From the NCBI GenBank assembly GCA_902812455.1, contig CADDZH010000003.1:29181-93180 (forward strand): DNA of 64,000 nucleotides, given 5' to 3'. A program made the translations under genes and the position numbers. Origin of the DNA: Chloroflexota bacterium (lineage in GTDB: Bacteria > Chloroflexota > Ktedonobacteria > Ktedonobacterales > Ktedonobacteraceae). Shown here piece by piece: positions 52,252 through 60,927 of this stretch. How positions within the stretch are numbered: the stretch's first letter is position 1; each line of letters starts with the position of its first letter. A model generated the notes under the pieces. It made no database searches, was not told the DNA's origin, and was given only the letters and a program-made list of their open reading frames with translations.

Positions 52252-55200
52252 TTAGAGGAGATGTAAGGTACGCGCACGAGCAAGAGCTTGCATACGGCTC
52301 TGCACGCCCAGTTTGCCACAGATATTATACACGTACTTCTTGACGGTGCCGATGCTCAGGACAAGACGCTGGGCGATCTCGCGGTTGGACTTGCCCTCGG
52401 CCAGCAGGCGTAGCACCTCACGTTCGCGCGCAGTGAGCGGCTCGATGAGCGAGGAAGGATGCAATGGAGAGGAGGCTTCTGACTCCGCTCCCTGCTCGCC
52501 AAAGGCCGCGAGGAGTGCGGCGACATAAGAGGGAGCAATTCCGCGGGCACCGGCCTGGCGCAGCAGTTCTCGCATCGGCACCCCTTCATCGACAAAGAGG
52601 CGGATATAGCCCTCCGGCGCGGCAAGGGTGAGCGCCCGTTCCAGAGTAGCAAGCGCACGCGTGCGGTCGTGGAGAGCCTGCAGCGCGAGCGCCTGCACGA
52701 TGAGGATCTCCATGATACTGTTTCTTCGCCCCTTCGCCTCAGCATCGGCCAGCAGGCGATCTAACAGCGAGAGCACCTCTTGCAGCGCAGGGAGCGAAAA
52801 GCCCGCTGCCTGCCCTCGCGCCTGAGCAATACGGACGCGCGCCAGCATCAAGTACGCCTGTTCCTGTGAATAGCTCAGCTTCTCATCGGTGACTGATACG
52901 CCGCTGGCCTGTACCCAGCGTGCGGCAGCCTCCACGTGACCCTGCATAAGTTCCACCTGTGCCCGGGCTGTCGAAAGCTGAGCTCGTATCTGCGGAACCA
53001 AGCGGCGCCCCTCGGCCAGGTGCGCAAACGCCTCCAGGGTCGCCACTGCCTGGTCATATTGACCGCGGGCTTGCAGCAGGCGCGCCAGTGCAACATGGCC
53101 GGCGAGCACCTCGTCGGCAAAGGAAGACAAGGCATCGCGCACCTGCTGCAAGCCCTGTGCCAGCAGGCGCTCCGCCTCCTCCAGGCGATTCCATTCCCGC
53201 AGCAGATCCCCCAGGCCGAAGCAGTACGATGCTTTGGCCGTCAAGACCTGGACAACCCCGGCCGGCGAGGTCTGACCCGCTTCCTCATAGATGGCTGCCG
53301 CCGCTCTGAGCCGCCCCTGGAGCGCATGAAGTCGCCCCTGGAGCGCCAGACTGCGGAACGCGACCAGCTCATATCCCGAGGCCGCACTAAAGGCAACCGC
53401 ATCTCTCACCTGCTGCTCTGCCGCCGGTGTCACCTCGCCACTCAGCAGGAAGCGATGAGCCACTTGCATGGTAGGAATCGCACGCAGGGGCAGCGGCGCC
53501 CCTTCCGGTATCAGATCGAGCGCCTGCTGCCCCAGTGTGAGATAGCGTTCCAGGTCTCCGCGGTAGCGTGCCAGGTTCGCGCGGACGTTGGCCATGACAC
53601 TTAAGGCAATGCCAAGCTCTTCAGCGGAGAGCGCTGCCGGAAGCCCACGCTCGGCATCTTGCAAGCGTGCCTCGGCTGCCTCCACCTGGTTGACGACGTG
53701 CAAGGCAGAGGCATGATAGATGCACAGCAGAGGGTGCATCCGCACCAGCGCATCAGGCAAAGCCTTGAACCACTCGAGCAGGAGGTGTGGACGTCCGTGG
53801 GCCATCAGGAAGGCAAAGAACGCGGCCTGATTCATCAAGCGGGCCGCGAGTTCGACATCGTGTGCCAGCAGCGCGTGCTGCACCGCCTCCGTGAGAAATC
53901 CCTGCTGCTGATACCAGGCACTGGCGCGGCGATGCAGGTCAGGCACCAGTTCGGGCTCAGCCTGTTCCAGGCGATTTTTGAGCACCTCAGCAAATAGATG
54001 GTGATAGCGATACCAGTGCCGCTCGTCGTCCAGGGGCACCACAAAGAGGTTCGCCCGTTCCAAAGCTTCAAGCATGGCCTGGCCTTCATCCTGCCCAGTT
54101 ACGGCCTCAACGAGCGATCCGCAGAGGCGTTCGAGAATTGAGGTGCGCAGTAGAAAGGACTGAACCTGTTCGGGCTGCCGGGAGAGAACTTCTTCAGAGA
54201 GGTAGTCGAGCACGAAGCGGTGACTGCCGGTAAAGGCCGCAACAAACGCCGGAATATCGGCTTGCTCACGCAAGGAAAGGGCGGCCAGTTGCACTCCTGC
54301 TACCCACCCCTCGGTGCGGCGCACAAGCACGTCAAGCGCATCTGTGGGAAGATCGAACCCCAGCATCTCCCGCAGAAAGGTGCGCATTTCGGCAATGTCG
54401 AAGCGCAATTCGTTGGCGCGCAGTTCGACCAGGCGCCCACGAGCACGCAGGCTCGCCAGTGGAAATGGCGGATCAGCCCTGCTGGCGATGACCAGGTGCA
54501 TATGAGGGGGGAGATGGCTCACCAGAAAGATGAGAGCCTGGTGAATGACCGGAGTGGTAATCACATGGTAGTCATCCAGCACCAGGGCGAAGTCCGGGAT
54601 CTCACGATCCATCAAGTCGTTCGTGAGCACAGTGAACACGCTCTCCAGTGGCGTCTTTCGCGCTGCCTCAAGCAGGCTCAGAACGGTCATACTCAGGTCT
54701 GACAGGGGGATTTGCAGGGCAGCCAGCAGATAGGTAAGAAAACGAACCGGGTCGTTATCTTCAACATCGAGCGAAAGCCAGGCGACCGGCGTCCCACTTT
54801 CAGCCAGCCACTGGGCCAGCAGCGTCGTCTTGCCAAAACCAGCCGGCGCTGAGATGAGGGTCAGGGCAGACTCCATGCCCTGCTGCAGGCGCTCAATGAG
54901 ATGGGAGCGCGAGACCAGGCGACCACGCGGGCGAGGCGGGTGGAGTTTGGTCGTAAGCAGTGGATCACGTGGCAGGCGCTGCTCATCTACGAGCACAGAG
55001 TGTGCGGCTTCAGCGGGTTCAGCGGATTCAGCAACAGTTCTTGTGGCAGAAGGGAAGGCAGCAGCAACCTCCTCTAAGCGCGCCAGAGTGAGGTCAGCGC
55101 TTCGCCCCAGGTATCTCTTCGCCATTTTCGGACCAATGCGCCGGTAGGCGTACCAGTACTGATCTCCCCTGGGCCTGGCTTCTTTGCGCACCGTCAACTG

Positions 55201-55362
55201 CCCCTGTTGCCCGTGGAAGGCGAAGGAGGAAACGTTCTCCAGCCAGGCTGACCACTCTCTCTCATCGTTTAAGAAAGGAGAGCATACGCTACGGCCCTCT
55301 TCCTCCAGTTCATAGACCTGGCGATCAGCGTACCAGTGCAGGCGAGGGTGGGATGCCGCCAT
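52252..55362 (-). CDS. LuxR-family, MalT-like ATP-dependent transcriptional regulator
   Basis: The 1,036-residue protein has four parts. Residues 1-110 form an extra N-terminal domain with WYAYRRIGPKMAKRYLGR, reminiscent of integrase/AP2-like DNA-binding modules. A STAND NTPase follows, with Walker A APAGFGKTT (about 160-168) and Walker B FALVLDDYH. A long helical TPR-like sensor region (about 470-930) comes next. The C-terminus is a LuxR helix-turn-helix (LTAREREVLRLLAEGKSNREIAQRLVLSIGTVKKYVYNI). Such proteins bind ATP and an inducer, oligomerise and activate transcription. The inducer is unknown. An inverted repeat lies 24 bp upstream of the start. Confidence 0.92.
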   Translation of the reverse strand: MAASHPRLHWYADRQVYELEEEGRSVCSPFLNDEREWSAWLENVSSFAFHGQQGQLTVRKEARPRGDQYWYAYRRIGPKMAKRYLGRSADLTLARLEEVAAAFPSATRTVAESAEPAEAAHSVLVDEQRLPRDPLLTTKLHPPRPRGRLVSRSHLIERLQQGMESALTLISAPAGFGKTTLLAQWLAESGTPVAWLSLDVEDNDPVRFLTYLLAALQIPLSDLSMTVLSLLEAARKTPLESVFTVLTNDLMDREIPDFALVLDDYHVITTPVIHQALIFLVSHLPPHMHLVIASRADPPFPLASLRARGRLVELRANELRFDIAEMRTFLREMLGFDLPTDALDVLVRRTEGWVAGVQLAALSLREQADIPAFVAAFTGSHRFVLDYLSEEVLSRQPEQVQSFLLRTSILERLCGSLVEAVTGQDEGQAMLEALERANLFVVPLDDERHWYRYHHLFAEVLKNRLEQAEPELVPDLHRRASAWYQQQGFLTEAVQHALLAHDVELAARLMNQAAFFAFLMAHGRPHLLLEWFKALPDALVRMHPLLCIYHASALHVVNQVEAAEARLQDAERGLPAALSAEELGIALSVMANVRANLARYRGDLERYLTLGQQALDLIPEGAPLPLRAIPTMQVAHRFLLSGEVTPAAEQQVRDAVAFSAASGYELVAFRSLALQGRLHALQGRLRAAAAIYEEAGQTSPAGVVQVLTAKASYCFGLGDLLREWNRLEEAERLLAQGLQQVRDALSSFADEVLAGHVALARLLQARGQYDQAVATLEAFAHLAEGRRLVPQIRAQLSTARAQVELMQGHVEAAARWVQASGVSVTDEKLSYSQEQAYLMLARVRIAQARGQAAGFSLPALQEVLSLLDRLLADAEAKGRRNSIMEILIVQALALQALHDRTRALATLERALTLAAPEGYIRLFVDEGVPMRELLRQAGARGIAPSYVAALLAAFGEQGAESEASSPLHPSSLIEPLTAREREVLRLLAEGKSNREIAQRLVLSIGTVKKYVYNICGKLGVQSRMQALARARTLHLL

Positions 55363-55385
55363 TGCATGGTTCCCCTTTCTGTCAT

Positions 55386-55435
55386 GCTGCTACCCAACAG
55401 GTATCTCTACCGTAGTATACCTATTGGGTAGCAGC
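55386..55435. repeat. 19-bp inverted repeat upstream of the LuxR/MalT gene
   Basis: GCTGCTACCCAACAGGTAT (55386-55404) pairs with the segment at 55417-55435 with a single mismatch, across a 12-nt spacer. Its core TGCTACCCAA recurs in a second inverted repeat at 55557-55615. It could be an autoregulatory operator or the end of a small mobile repeat. Confidence 0.6.
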
Positions 55436-55556
55436 AGTGCAAGAGGGAATCAGCCGTTCAAGATGTTCGTTTACCCCAATGGCTGTGAGCCGCAAAACCT
55501 TTCGAGACATACATACTCCTTTGCTAACGATGAGAACAAACAAGGAAACAGACCTC

Positions 55557-55615
55557 GCCAGGTTGCTACCCAACATGGACCTCAGCATCAGAACAGTGCT
55601 GGGTAGCAGTCTGGC
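55557..55615. repeat. Second inverted repeat with the same TGCTACCCA core
   Basis: GCCAGGTTGCTACCCAACA (55557-55575) pairs with TGCTGGGTAGCAGTCTGGC (55597-55615) at 16 of 19 positions. Together with the repeat at 55386-55435 this gives four copies of one core, alternating in orientation, within 230 bp. The region 55436-55638 shows no other feature. Confidence 0.55.
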
Positions 55616-55638
55616 AGAGAGGGATTGCTCTATCGCTG

Positions 55639-56052
55639 TTAGAGATTTGGACTCGAAACAATGCACCACTTCGCGCCGTTCCAGGCCTCAGTCAAGGTCA
55701 CGAATGAACCACTCTGGTCGATGGCTCTGCCGACAGTCCAGACGTCCTCATCATGGGGAACGGCTGCGACGCCATTCAGAAAGTTGGCTGGCCCGCTGGT
55801 ACCAGAGACGTTGGGGCTGGGAGTAATCTGCCACGAGGAGCCATTCCAGTGCTCGATGAGTGTGGCCAGGCCACCACTGGTGGCCGGCAAATTGGTGCCC
55901 CCGACCGCCCAGACATTCCTGGCGGAAAGGGCTGACACCCCGGCGAGTTCCGGTGGCCCTCCTGACGCCCACGCCACCGGCGGTGAGAAGGTGATTATGG
56001 CGGTAAGCATCACACCGCCAATCATCACAAGCAGGAAGAAACGTTTCAGCAT
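55639..56052 (-). CDS. Secreted protein with WNG repeats, probably truncated
   Basis: The 137-residue protein has a signal peptide (KRFFLLVMIGGVMLTAIITF, cleavage near VAWA-SG). It then has two related repeats: LSARNVWAVGG, ending LIEHWNGSSWQITPSPNVSG, and VPHDEDVWTVG, ending LTEAWNGAKWCIVSSPNL. Longer relatives carry five or more such repeats and form beta-propellers. With only two repeats it cannot close a propeller. AAGGAGG precedes the ATG. It follows box B. Confidence 0.6.
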   Translation of the reverse strand: MLKRFFLLVMIGGVMLTAIITFSPPVAWASGGPPELAGVSALSARNVWAVGGTNLPATSGGLATLIEHWNGSSWQITPSPNVSGTSGPANFLNGVAAVPHDEDVWTVGRAIDQSGSFVTLTEAWNGAKWCIVSSPNL

Positions 56053-56109
56053 ATGAGAACCTCCTTAGATACTTCATGATTGCCTCTGCTCACATACACT
56101 GTGAGCAGA

Positions 56110-56157
56110 GGGTGGAAGGCACTGAACCAAAGTGGAGAGTCGAGGTTTATTTTTCCT
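56110..56157 (-). promoter_or_regulatory. Repeated upstream box, copy B
   Basis: This is the second copy of the 48-bp box described at 52177-52224. It lies 58 bp upstream of the signal-peptide protein on the minus strand and directly against the start of the greA remnant on the plus strand. The position relative to the minus-strand gene is the same as in copy A. Confidence 0.55.
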
Positions 56158-56160
56158 CCA

Positions 56161-56493
56161 CAGGCGGCGTTTGAAGATGCGAAGTTTGAGCAGGCACGCC
56201 TCGAAGCGCGCATTGCCGAACTGGAACAGTTACTGACAACTGCTCAGGTAATTGAGCTTGATCAGGTTCCTACAGGCGCGGTCTCGCTCGGCTCCGTCGT
56301 GCATCTGGCGGCAAGTGATGGCCGCACGCACCGGTACACCATCGTGGGTTCGTATGAAGCCGATCCCGCTGCCGGGCGCATTTCCCACGAATCGCCGGTC
56401 GGCAAGGCGCTGCTTGGGCGCAAAGCCGGCGACGAGGTCCTTGTGACCACTCCCGGTGGGGTGAAAGTCTACACCATCCTGGGGATCGAGTAA
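56161..56493 (+). pseudogene. GreA/GreB transcription elongation factor, N-terminally truncated
   Basis: The sequence begins in the coiled coil at AAFEDAKFEQARLEARIAELEQLL and continues through the C-terminal FKBP-like domain (VSLGSVVHLAASDGRTHRYTIVGSYEADPAAGRISHESPVGKALLGRKAGDEVLVTTPGG) to the normal end. About 45-50 residues, including the acidic coiled-coil tip (D/E-LSENAEY), are missing. Without the tip it could not stimulate transcript cleavage by RNA polymerase. A frame is open upstream to 56080 but has no GreA sequence. Confidence 0.78.
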
Positions 56494-56511
56494 AGAAAGG
56501 AAACGATACCG

Positions 56512-56958
56512 ATGAGCGCTATGCTTCCACCGCGACCTCATTCCTTTGAGACACTGCAGAGGTACCTCTCGTTGAGAGAGGTAGGTCTCCCTGCTATGAC
56601 AGAACCGGGACTTGAACACCCAAAGGTGCTCATCACAGGAGACAGCCGCTTGTGCGTAAAAGAGTTGGAAGCCGCTCTTCATCCCATCACCGGTCACTAC
56701 AGCATCCAGACGACAGGGATGCAGGAACCGCTGTACACGCTCTGGTATGCCGAGGGACAGGCGTTGTCTCGCCATGCGCGTTCGACAAGTATTGCTTTTG
56801 ATCTGCGCGGAGCGCGGGCGGGAGAGATGCAAACCTACCTGGTAGCCGTTCAGGTGGTAGAAAGCGATGAGCAGGGCCGGGTGGTGCTCAGCGGGGTGCT
56901 TGTCCAGGTGGCTGTGACAGGTGATGAATACAGACAAAAAGATCCCTCCCGAGCTTGA
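56512..56958 (+). CDS. Hypothetical protein downstream of the greA remnant
   Basis: The 148-residue frame starts after AAAGGAAACGATACCG and reads MSAMLPPRPHSFETLQRYL, KVLITGDSRLCVKELEAAL, YTLWYAEGQALSRHARS and TYLVAVQVVESDEQGRVVLSGVLVQVAV. The alternating pattern suggests a beta-rich domain. I do not recognise a family. It is 18 bp downstream of the greA remnant, so it may once have been co-transcribed with it. Confidence 0.45.
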   Translation: MSAMLPPRPHSFETLQRYLSLREVGLPAMTEPGLEHPKVLITGDSRLCVKELEAALHPITGHYSIQTTGMQEPLYTLWYAEGQALSRHARSTSIAFDLRGARAGEMQTYLVAVQVVESDEQGRVVLSGVLVQVAVTGDEYRQKDPSRA

Positions 56959-57012
56959 CGTGCTGTACAAGGAAGAAGATGTCAGGCTCAGGAGGGCAGG
57001 CTCCCTTGCTGT

Positions 57013-57393
57013 TTATTCGACCATGACCGTCAGATTCATACCTGGATGGATCGGGCAGTACAGCTTGAAGGTTCCGGCCGTCTCAAATGGAGGAGTCGTT
57101 GCGCTCCCATTTGCCGGAACGTCCAGGTTGATAGCAGGCGCTCCACTTTCAGCTCCTGGCCGTGCGGTTCCATCTTCCCACGTCCCATTTGCGATCACGT
57201 GAGGCGAAGTCGTCTCATTTATGAAGGTGATGGACGCCCCTTTTTTGATCGTGATCGTGTCTTGAAGAAAGTTGGCTCCGGTCAACTTAAGCATTGGCCC
57301 AGAAGGAGGGGCTGCCTCCCGAATACTACACGCTGCAAGCACGATGGTCAGCAGACCAAGCATGAGCAGTCCAATAACCCGTTGCATATACAT
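57013..57393 (-). CDS. Cupredoxin-like copper-binding lipoprotein
   Basis: The 126-residue protein has a lipoprotein signal (LLTIVLAAC) and a plastocyanin-type domain. Type-1 copper ligands can be read as His in TSPHVIANG and Cys-His-Met in LYCPIHPGM. It is probably anchored on the outer face of the membrane and carries electrons, or stores copper. No oxidase gene is adjacent. GGAAAGGA precedes the ATG. Confidence 0.85.
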   Translation of the reverse strand: MYMQRVIGLLMLGLLTIVLAACSIREAAPPSGPMLKLTGANFLQDTITIKKGASITFINETTSPHVIANGTWEDGTARPGAESGAPAINLDVPANGSATTPPFETAGTFKLYCPIHPGMNLTVMVE

Positions 57394-57558
57394 AGTGTCC
57401 TTTCCTTTCCTGGTAAAAACGGGGGAATGAGCAGCGAACCTGGTCTCCTATCGCTCAACGAAGAGCCGATTCTGTGGTTGCTCGCGTACTGAACTGCGTA
57501 TATTGCCGCGTGATGATCTCACCAAGTCCGAGAGCTGATAGGCCCAGGAACAGGTGAA

Positions 57559-58011
57559 TTGCCTGAATCACCCAGTGCAGTGCGCCTGGAAGAAGCCAGG
57601 CGTCTTGCTATGGAAGGGTCAACGCTCCAGTTGGAGATTGGCCATATTGAGCCGGTACGTGTGCGCGGGGACGAGGAAAGCCTGCGCCGAGTAGCGCTGA
57701 TCCTGCTCGATAACGCGATCAAGTATACCCCCAGTAGTGAAGATGGCAGGGGGCGCGTGACCGTCTCGGTGGAACGGGTCGATAGACAGGCCGTACTGCG
57801 TGTGCGCGATACGGGTATCGGGATTGATCCGGCCGATGTGCCGCACCTCTTCGAGCGCTTTTACCGGGCCGATCGTGCTCGTTCGCGCCAGGGGACCGGG
57901 TTGGGACTGCCCATTGCGCAAACCCTGGTTGAGCAACTTGGCGGACATATCAGCGCTGAAAGCACGCCGGGCAAGGGCAGCACCTTCAGTGTCTGGCTCC
58001 CTCTCGCCTGA
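57559..58011 (+). pseudogene. Sensor histidine kinase, C-terminal ATPase part only
   Basis: The segment holds a full HATPase domain: N box LILLDNAIKYTP, G1 DTGIGI, F box FERFYRAD and G2 GTGLGLPIAQTL, ending KGSTFSVWLPLA. The sensor, HAMP and HisKA (phospho-acceptor His) parts are absent. Homology starts near EEARRLAMEG just after a TTG at 57559. No response regulator is adjacent. It is a 5'-truncated remnant. Confidence 0.75.
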
Positions 58012-58036
58012 ACCAGGTGTAGCGACCCCTCTGTTC

Positions 58037-58678
58037 TCAAGGTTCTGAACGTTCCTTGACCGTTAAGACAGGCACAAAATCGGGGCATTCACGATAGGTA
58101 TTGGCTTCGGGCAGAGGAGCATCGACAAACGCGCAGTGGTGAGGGCCGCGTGCATCCCCTGGATGCATATCGCGGCGGAAAAACTGGCAGTTCCAACACA
58201 TCTCATAGACCCTGACATGTCCTTTGTCCTGGAGCTTGCGCACAATGGCCTGCGTTGCATGGACCAGCGCCATTTGCTCCTGCTCTGGTAGTTGCTCAAT
58301 GGCCTCTTCCAGGTCGTCCAGGATATGCTCCAACTCCATCGCTTGCGTGTTACCGGCCTCTGTCAGAGCAAGAGTAACAGCGCGTGCATCTTCTTGCGAA
58401 GGCTGGCGTTGAACCAACCGTTTGCGCTCAAGCGCATCGGCAACCCCGCTGGCGGTGGCATAGCTCACGGACAGGCGCTCGGTCAGACCGCCAATGGTAT
58501 GTACTCCTGGCCGGGAGAAGCGCAAGAAGAGCAGCGCCTGCACCTGGGCAGGAGAAAGCTTCGCCTCTTCACCCTGCGTGCGCAGCAGATGACCAATCGC
58601 TTGGCTGATACGATAGAGGGCAATCGCGGCTGCTCCGGCAGGATGGGCCTGGCGGAAGCGTGGGTCAAAGGCAGACAT
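58037..58678 (-). CDS. MarR-family regulator with a four-cysteine C-terminal tail
   Basis: The 213-residue protein has a MarR winged helix (about 30-150): LSPAQVQALLFLRF, TIGGLTERLSVSYATASGVADALERKRLVQRQPSQEDARAVTLALT. MarR proteins normally end near residue 150. Here about 60 more residues follow, with Cys161, Cys164, Cys182 and Cys198 and two His (180, 181), which could hold an Fe-S cluster or zinc. It is the second gene after the protoglobin, 18 bp away, and probably represses the operon through the 25-bp palindrome at 59302. Confidence 0.85.
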   Translation of the reverse strand: MSAFDPRFRQAHPAGAAAIALYRISQAIGHLLRTQGEEAKLSPAQVQALLFLRFSRPGVHTIGGLTERLSVSYATASGVADALERKRLVQRQPSQEDARAVTLALTEAGNTQAMELEHILDDLEEAIEQLPEQEQMALVHATQAIVRKLQDKGHVRVYEMCWNCQFFRRDMHPGDARGPHHCAFVDAPLPEANTYRECPDFVPVLTVKERSEP

Positions 58679-58696
58679 GCGCGGTTATTCCCCCCA

Positions 58697-59284
58697 CTAA
58701 AACTGACCTTCCTTCACAAACGGCGCGCTCCAAAGTGCCACTGAGAGGACAACGGCCTTAAACCAGGCCTGGTACATCTTCTCCACCTCCTCAGCGCTGT
58801 GCCCTTTTTTGGCGAGGAAGGGTTTGATCGTCAGCGTAATAGGAGCGATCAAGGCCACTAGGTACCGGTAGTTAATCAGAGGGACGCAATCAACTCCATC
58901 CGTCTTGTTTTTCTTGGCTGGAGTATGCCGCAGGCCAATCTCTTGCTGGTAATCGAGCCAGACCTGGTCGTATGGGCGATTGCAGGTATCGAGAATCCAT
59001 TGCCCGAAGCGTTTGCGTACGGCTGCAAGGTAATTCGTGTTGGGATTGCCTTCGCCGTCGGTGAAATAGTAAAGCAGGAAAGGATGGGACGCCACAAAGC
59101 CGTACCAGACATCAAGAATATCTTCAACCTGATCGGCCAGCACCTCGCCGGCCATGTGCAGGGCCTGCCGATCCTCCGGACCAAAAAGAGCAGCCTGTTT
59201 GAGGTGCTCAAAGTCTTCCAGCGTGAGCGGAGACTGCACTTCCGTTGCTCCGTAAATGTAGCCAGGGATAGATCGCGTACTCAT
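58697..59284 (-). CDS. Protoglobin
   Basis: The 195-residue heme protein matches stand-alone protoglobins: an N-terminal IPGYIYGATEVQSPLTLEDFEHLK, then LADQVEDILDVWYGFVASHPFLLYYF, and the proximal heme ligand His120 in EIGLRHTPAKKNKTDG. The C-terminal helices (YLVALIAPITLTIKPFLAKKG) complete the fold. Protoglobins bind O2, CO and NO. AAGGAGG precedes the ATG. The gene leads an operon with the MarR-type regulator, which suggests expression in response to a gas or redox signal. Confidence 0.9.
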   Translation of the reverse strand: MSTRSIPGYIYGATEVQSPLTLEDFEHLKQAALFGPEDRQALHMAGEVLADQVEDILDVWYGFVASHPFLLYYFTDGEGNPNTNYLAAVRKRFGQWILDTCNRPYDQVWLDYQQEIGLRHTPAKKNKTDGVDCVPLINYRYLVALIAPITLTIKPFLAKKGHSAEEVEKMYQAWFKAVVLSVALWSAPFVKEGQF

Positions 59285-59301
59285 GGGTCATGCCTCCTTT
59301 A

Positions 59302-59326
59302 TTTTATTTAGGACTCCTAAATAAAA
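59302..59326. promoter_or_regulatory. 25-bp palindromic operator of the protoglobin-marR operon
   Basis: TTTTATTTAGGA and TCCTAAATAAAA are exact inverses around a single central C. The palindrome overlaps the -10 element and the expected start of the minus-strand promoter. MarR dimers bind palindromes of this kind, so it is the likely autoregulatory operator. Confidence 0.8.
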
Positions 59327-59353
59327 AATACGGCAAAATTTCATCTTTGTCAA
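59325..59353 (-). promoter_or_regulatory. Promoter of the protoglobin-marR operon
   Basis: On the minus strand TTGACA (59353-59348) and TATTTT (59330-59325) are 17 bp apart. The start site would lie inside the palindrome, about 30 bp before the protoglobin ATG. The remaining 59354-59562 before the htrA-like gene holds one hairpin (GTGGGATG at 59454, CATCCCAC at 59480) and no gene. Confidence 0.7.
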
Positions 59354-59562
59354 GAGGTAGCAAAATTGCATGCTCAGGCCCATCTCAGACAATCCACAGG
59401 GTCATTTCACGCGAGTGCCGTATGCTGTTCATGTGAGGGATGGGGAGAGTCAGGTGGGATGCTGATTTCCTTCTCTCACCATCCCACAGCCTGGAACGGG
59501 GATGTACGTCAGCGATCGCTCTGAACAGAAGCATACAACATGCATAGTAGAGGTGTATAAAG

Positions 59563-60762
59563 ATGTTGCAACCTGATCTACAGAACAAACCAATCAGCTC
59601 GCCTGACAATGGCCGAGTACCCATTCCTGCCCCTGCACACCGGCAGCCCAGCCCTCGAGGCGGACGCACAGGGGCGATCATCGTCCTGACCATGCTGCTG
59701 GCAGTAGTCTTTGGCACCGGCTTATTTGCCGGCTGGACATTTGCAGGGAGCCGGGGAACCACTACAGGAGCCGTGCAAACTGAAACCAGGACGGGAGCGA
59801 GCGTTCCCCCTTTGACGGGCAGCGATATCGAGGCGGTGCGAGAGGCGGTGGTGGCGAAAGTACGACCGGCAGTGGTCCAGATCAATGTGCTCACGGCTAG
59901 TGGTCAGGGGCTGGGGTCCGGGGTGATTATTGACCAGCGTGGCTACATTGTCACCAATCACCATGTAGTTGAGGGAGCGCAGCACCTGGAAGTGGTGCTC
60001 TATGATGGCACAAAACTTCGCGGAGGACTGGTTGGCACTGATCCTGCCGATGACCTGGCAGTGGTGAAGGTGACGCCGCCGAAAACAAGCCTGACCGTGG
60101 CCCGCCTGGGCGACTCGTCGAAGTTACGAGTTGGGCAAGAGGTGCTGGCGATGGGCAATCCGCTGGGCATCACGCAGACGGTCACGAGTGGCATTATCAG
60201 TGCCCTGGGACGCAGTGTCTCGGAGGGACAGAATGGGGCCACCATCCCCGATGCCATCCAGACCGATGCGCCGATTAATCCTGGCAACAGCGGTGGGGCG
60301 CTGGTGGATTGGCAGGGCAACGTCATCGGCATTCCTACACTCGCTGCTATCGATCCGCAGTTCAAGACGCCGGCCAACGGAGTCGGCTTTGCCATCCCCT
60401 CCAACCGCGTGCAGTTCATTGTGCCACAGCTTATCGAGACGGGCAAGGTCACGCACACAGGGCGAACTGCCCTGGGCGTGACGGTCACCAGCGTGGATGC
60501 CCAGCTTGCTGCACAGGACAATCTCGCCGTTGATCATGGTGCGCTCATCGTGAGTGTGGCCCCCGATGGGCCGGCGGCTCAGGCGGGGTTGCAGCCGGGG
60601 GATGTGATCGTGCAGGTCGATGACGAAGCTATCACGGATGTGCCATCGCTGGGGGATGCGCTCGTCAGCAAGAACCCCGGTGAGAGGGTTTCGGTACAGC
60701 TCTACCGGGGCAACCAGCACCTCACTAGCAATGTGAAGCTGGGCGAACTCCCTGCCAGGTAG
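59563..60762 (+). CDS. HtrA/DegP-family serine protease with one PDZ domain
   Basis: The 399-residue protein has a cytoplasmic proline-rich N-terminus, a single membrane anchor (about 38-60), a trypsin-like domain with catalytic His134 (TNHHVV), Asp164 (DDLAVV) and Ser243 (GNSGGALV), and a C-terminal PDZ domain (VAPDGPAAQAGLQPGDVIVQVDDEAI). HtrA proteases degrade or refold damaged exported proteins. The layout is the usual one for membrane-anchored HtrA. No operon partner is seen. Confidence 0.92.
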   Translation: MLQPDLQNKPISSPDNGRVPIPAPAHRQPSPRGGRTGAIIVLTMLLAVVFGTGLFAGWTFAGSRGTTTGAVQTETRTGASVPPLTGSDIEAVREAVVAKVRPAVVQINVLTASGQGLGSGVIIDQRGYIVTNHHVVEGAQHLEVVLYDGTKLRGGLVGTDPADDLAVVKVTPPKTSLTVARLGDSSKLRVGQEVLAMGNPLGITQTVTSGIISALGRSVSEGQNGATIPDAIQTDAPINPGNSGGALVDWQGNVIGIPTLAAIDPQFKTPANGVGFAIPSNRVQFIVPQLIETGKVTHTGRTALGVTVTSVDAQLAAQDNLAVDHGALIVSVAPDGPAAQAGLQPGDVIVQVDDEAITDVPSLGDALVSKNPGERVSVQLYRGNQHLTSNVKLGELPAR

Positions 60763-60927
60763 GATGGCCAGGGCTGCATCTCTTCGGGCTGTTGCTGGGC
60801 CAATTCAAAGGCGTGACGTAGCTCGTCTACCATCGAGAGGTACTCCTGCGTATCCTTGTTTGCTCTTTCACCGCTTACTTGCCGCCAGGCGGCTTCTCAT
60901 CGGCTGGCAAAGAGACGATTGCTGGTG

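Noticed and set aside
56230..56970. Minus-strand frame of 246 codons opposite the greA remnant and hypothetical gene
   Set aside because: The plus strand carries unmistakable GreA C-terminal sequence; the minus-strand product shows no family resemblance.
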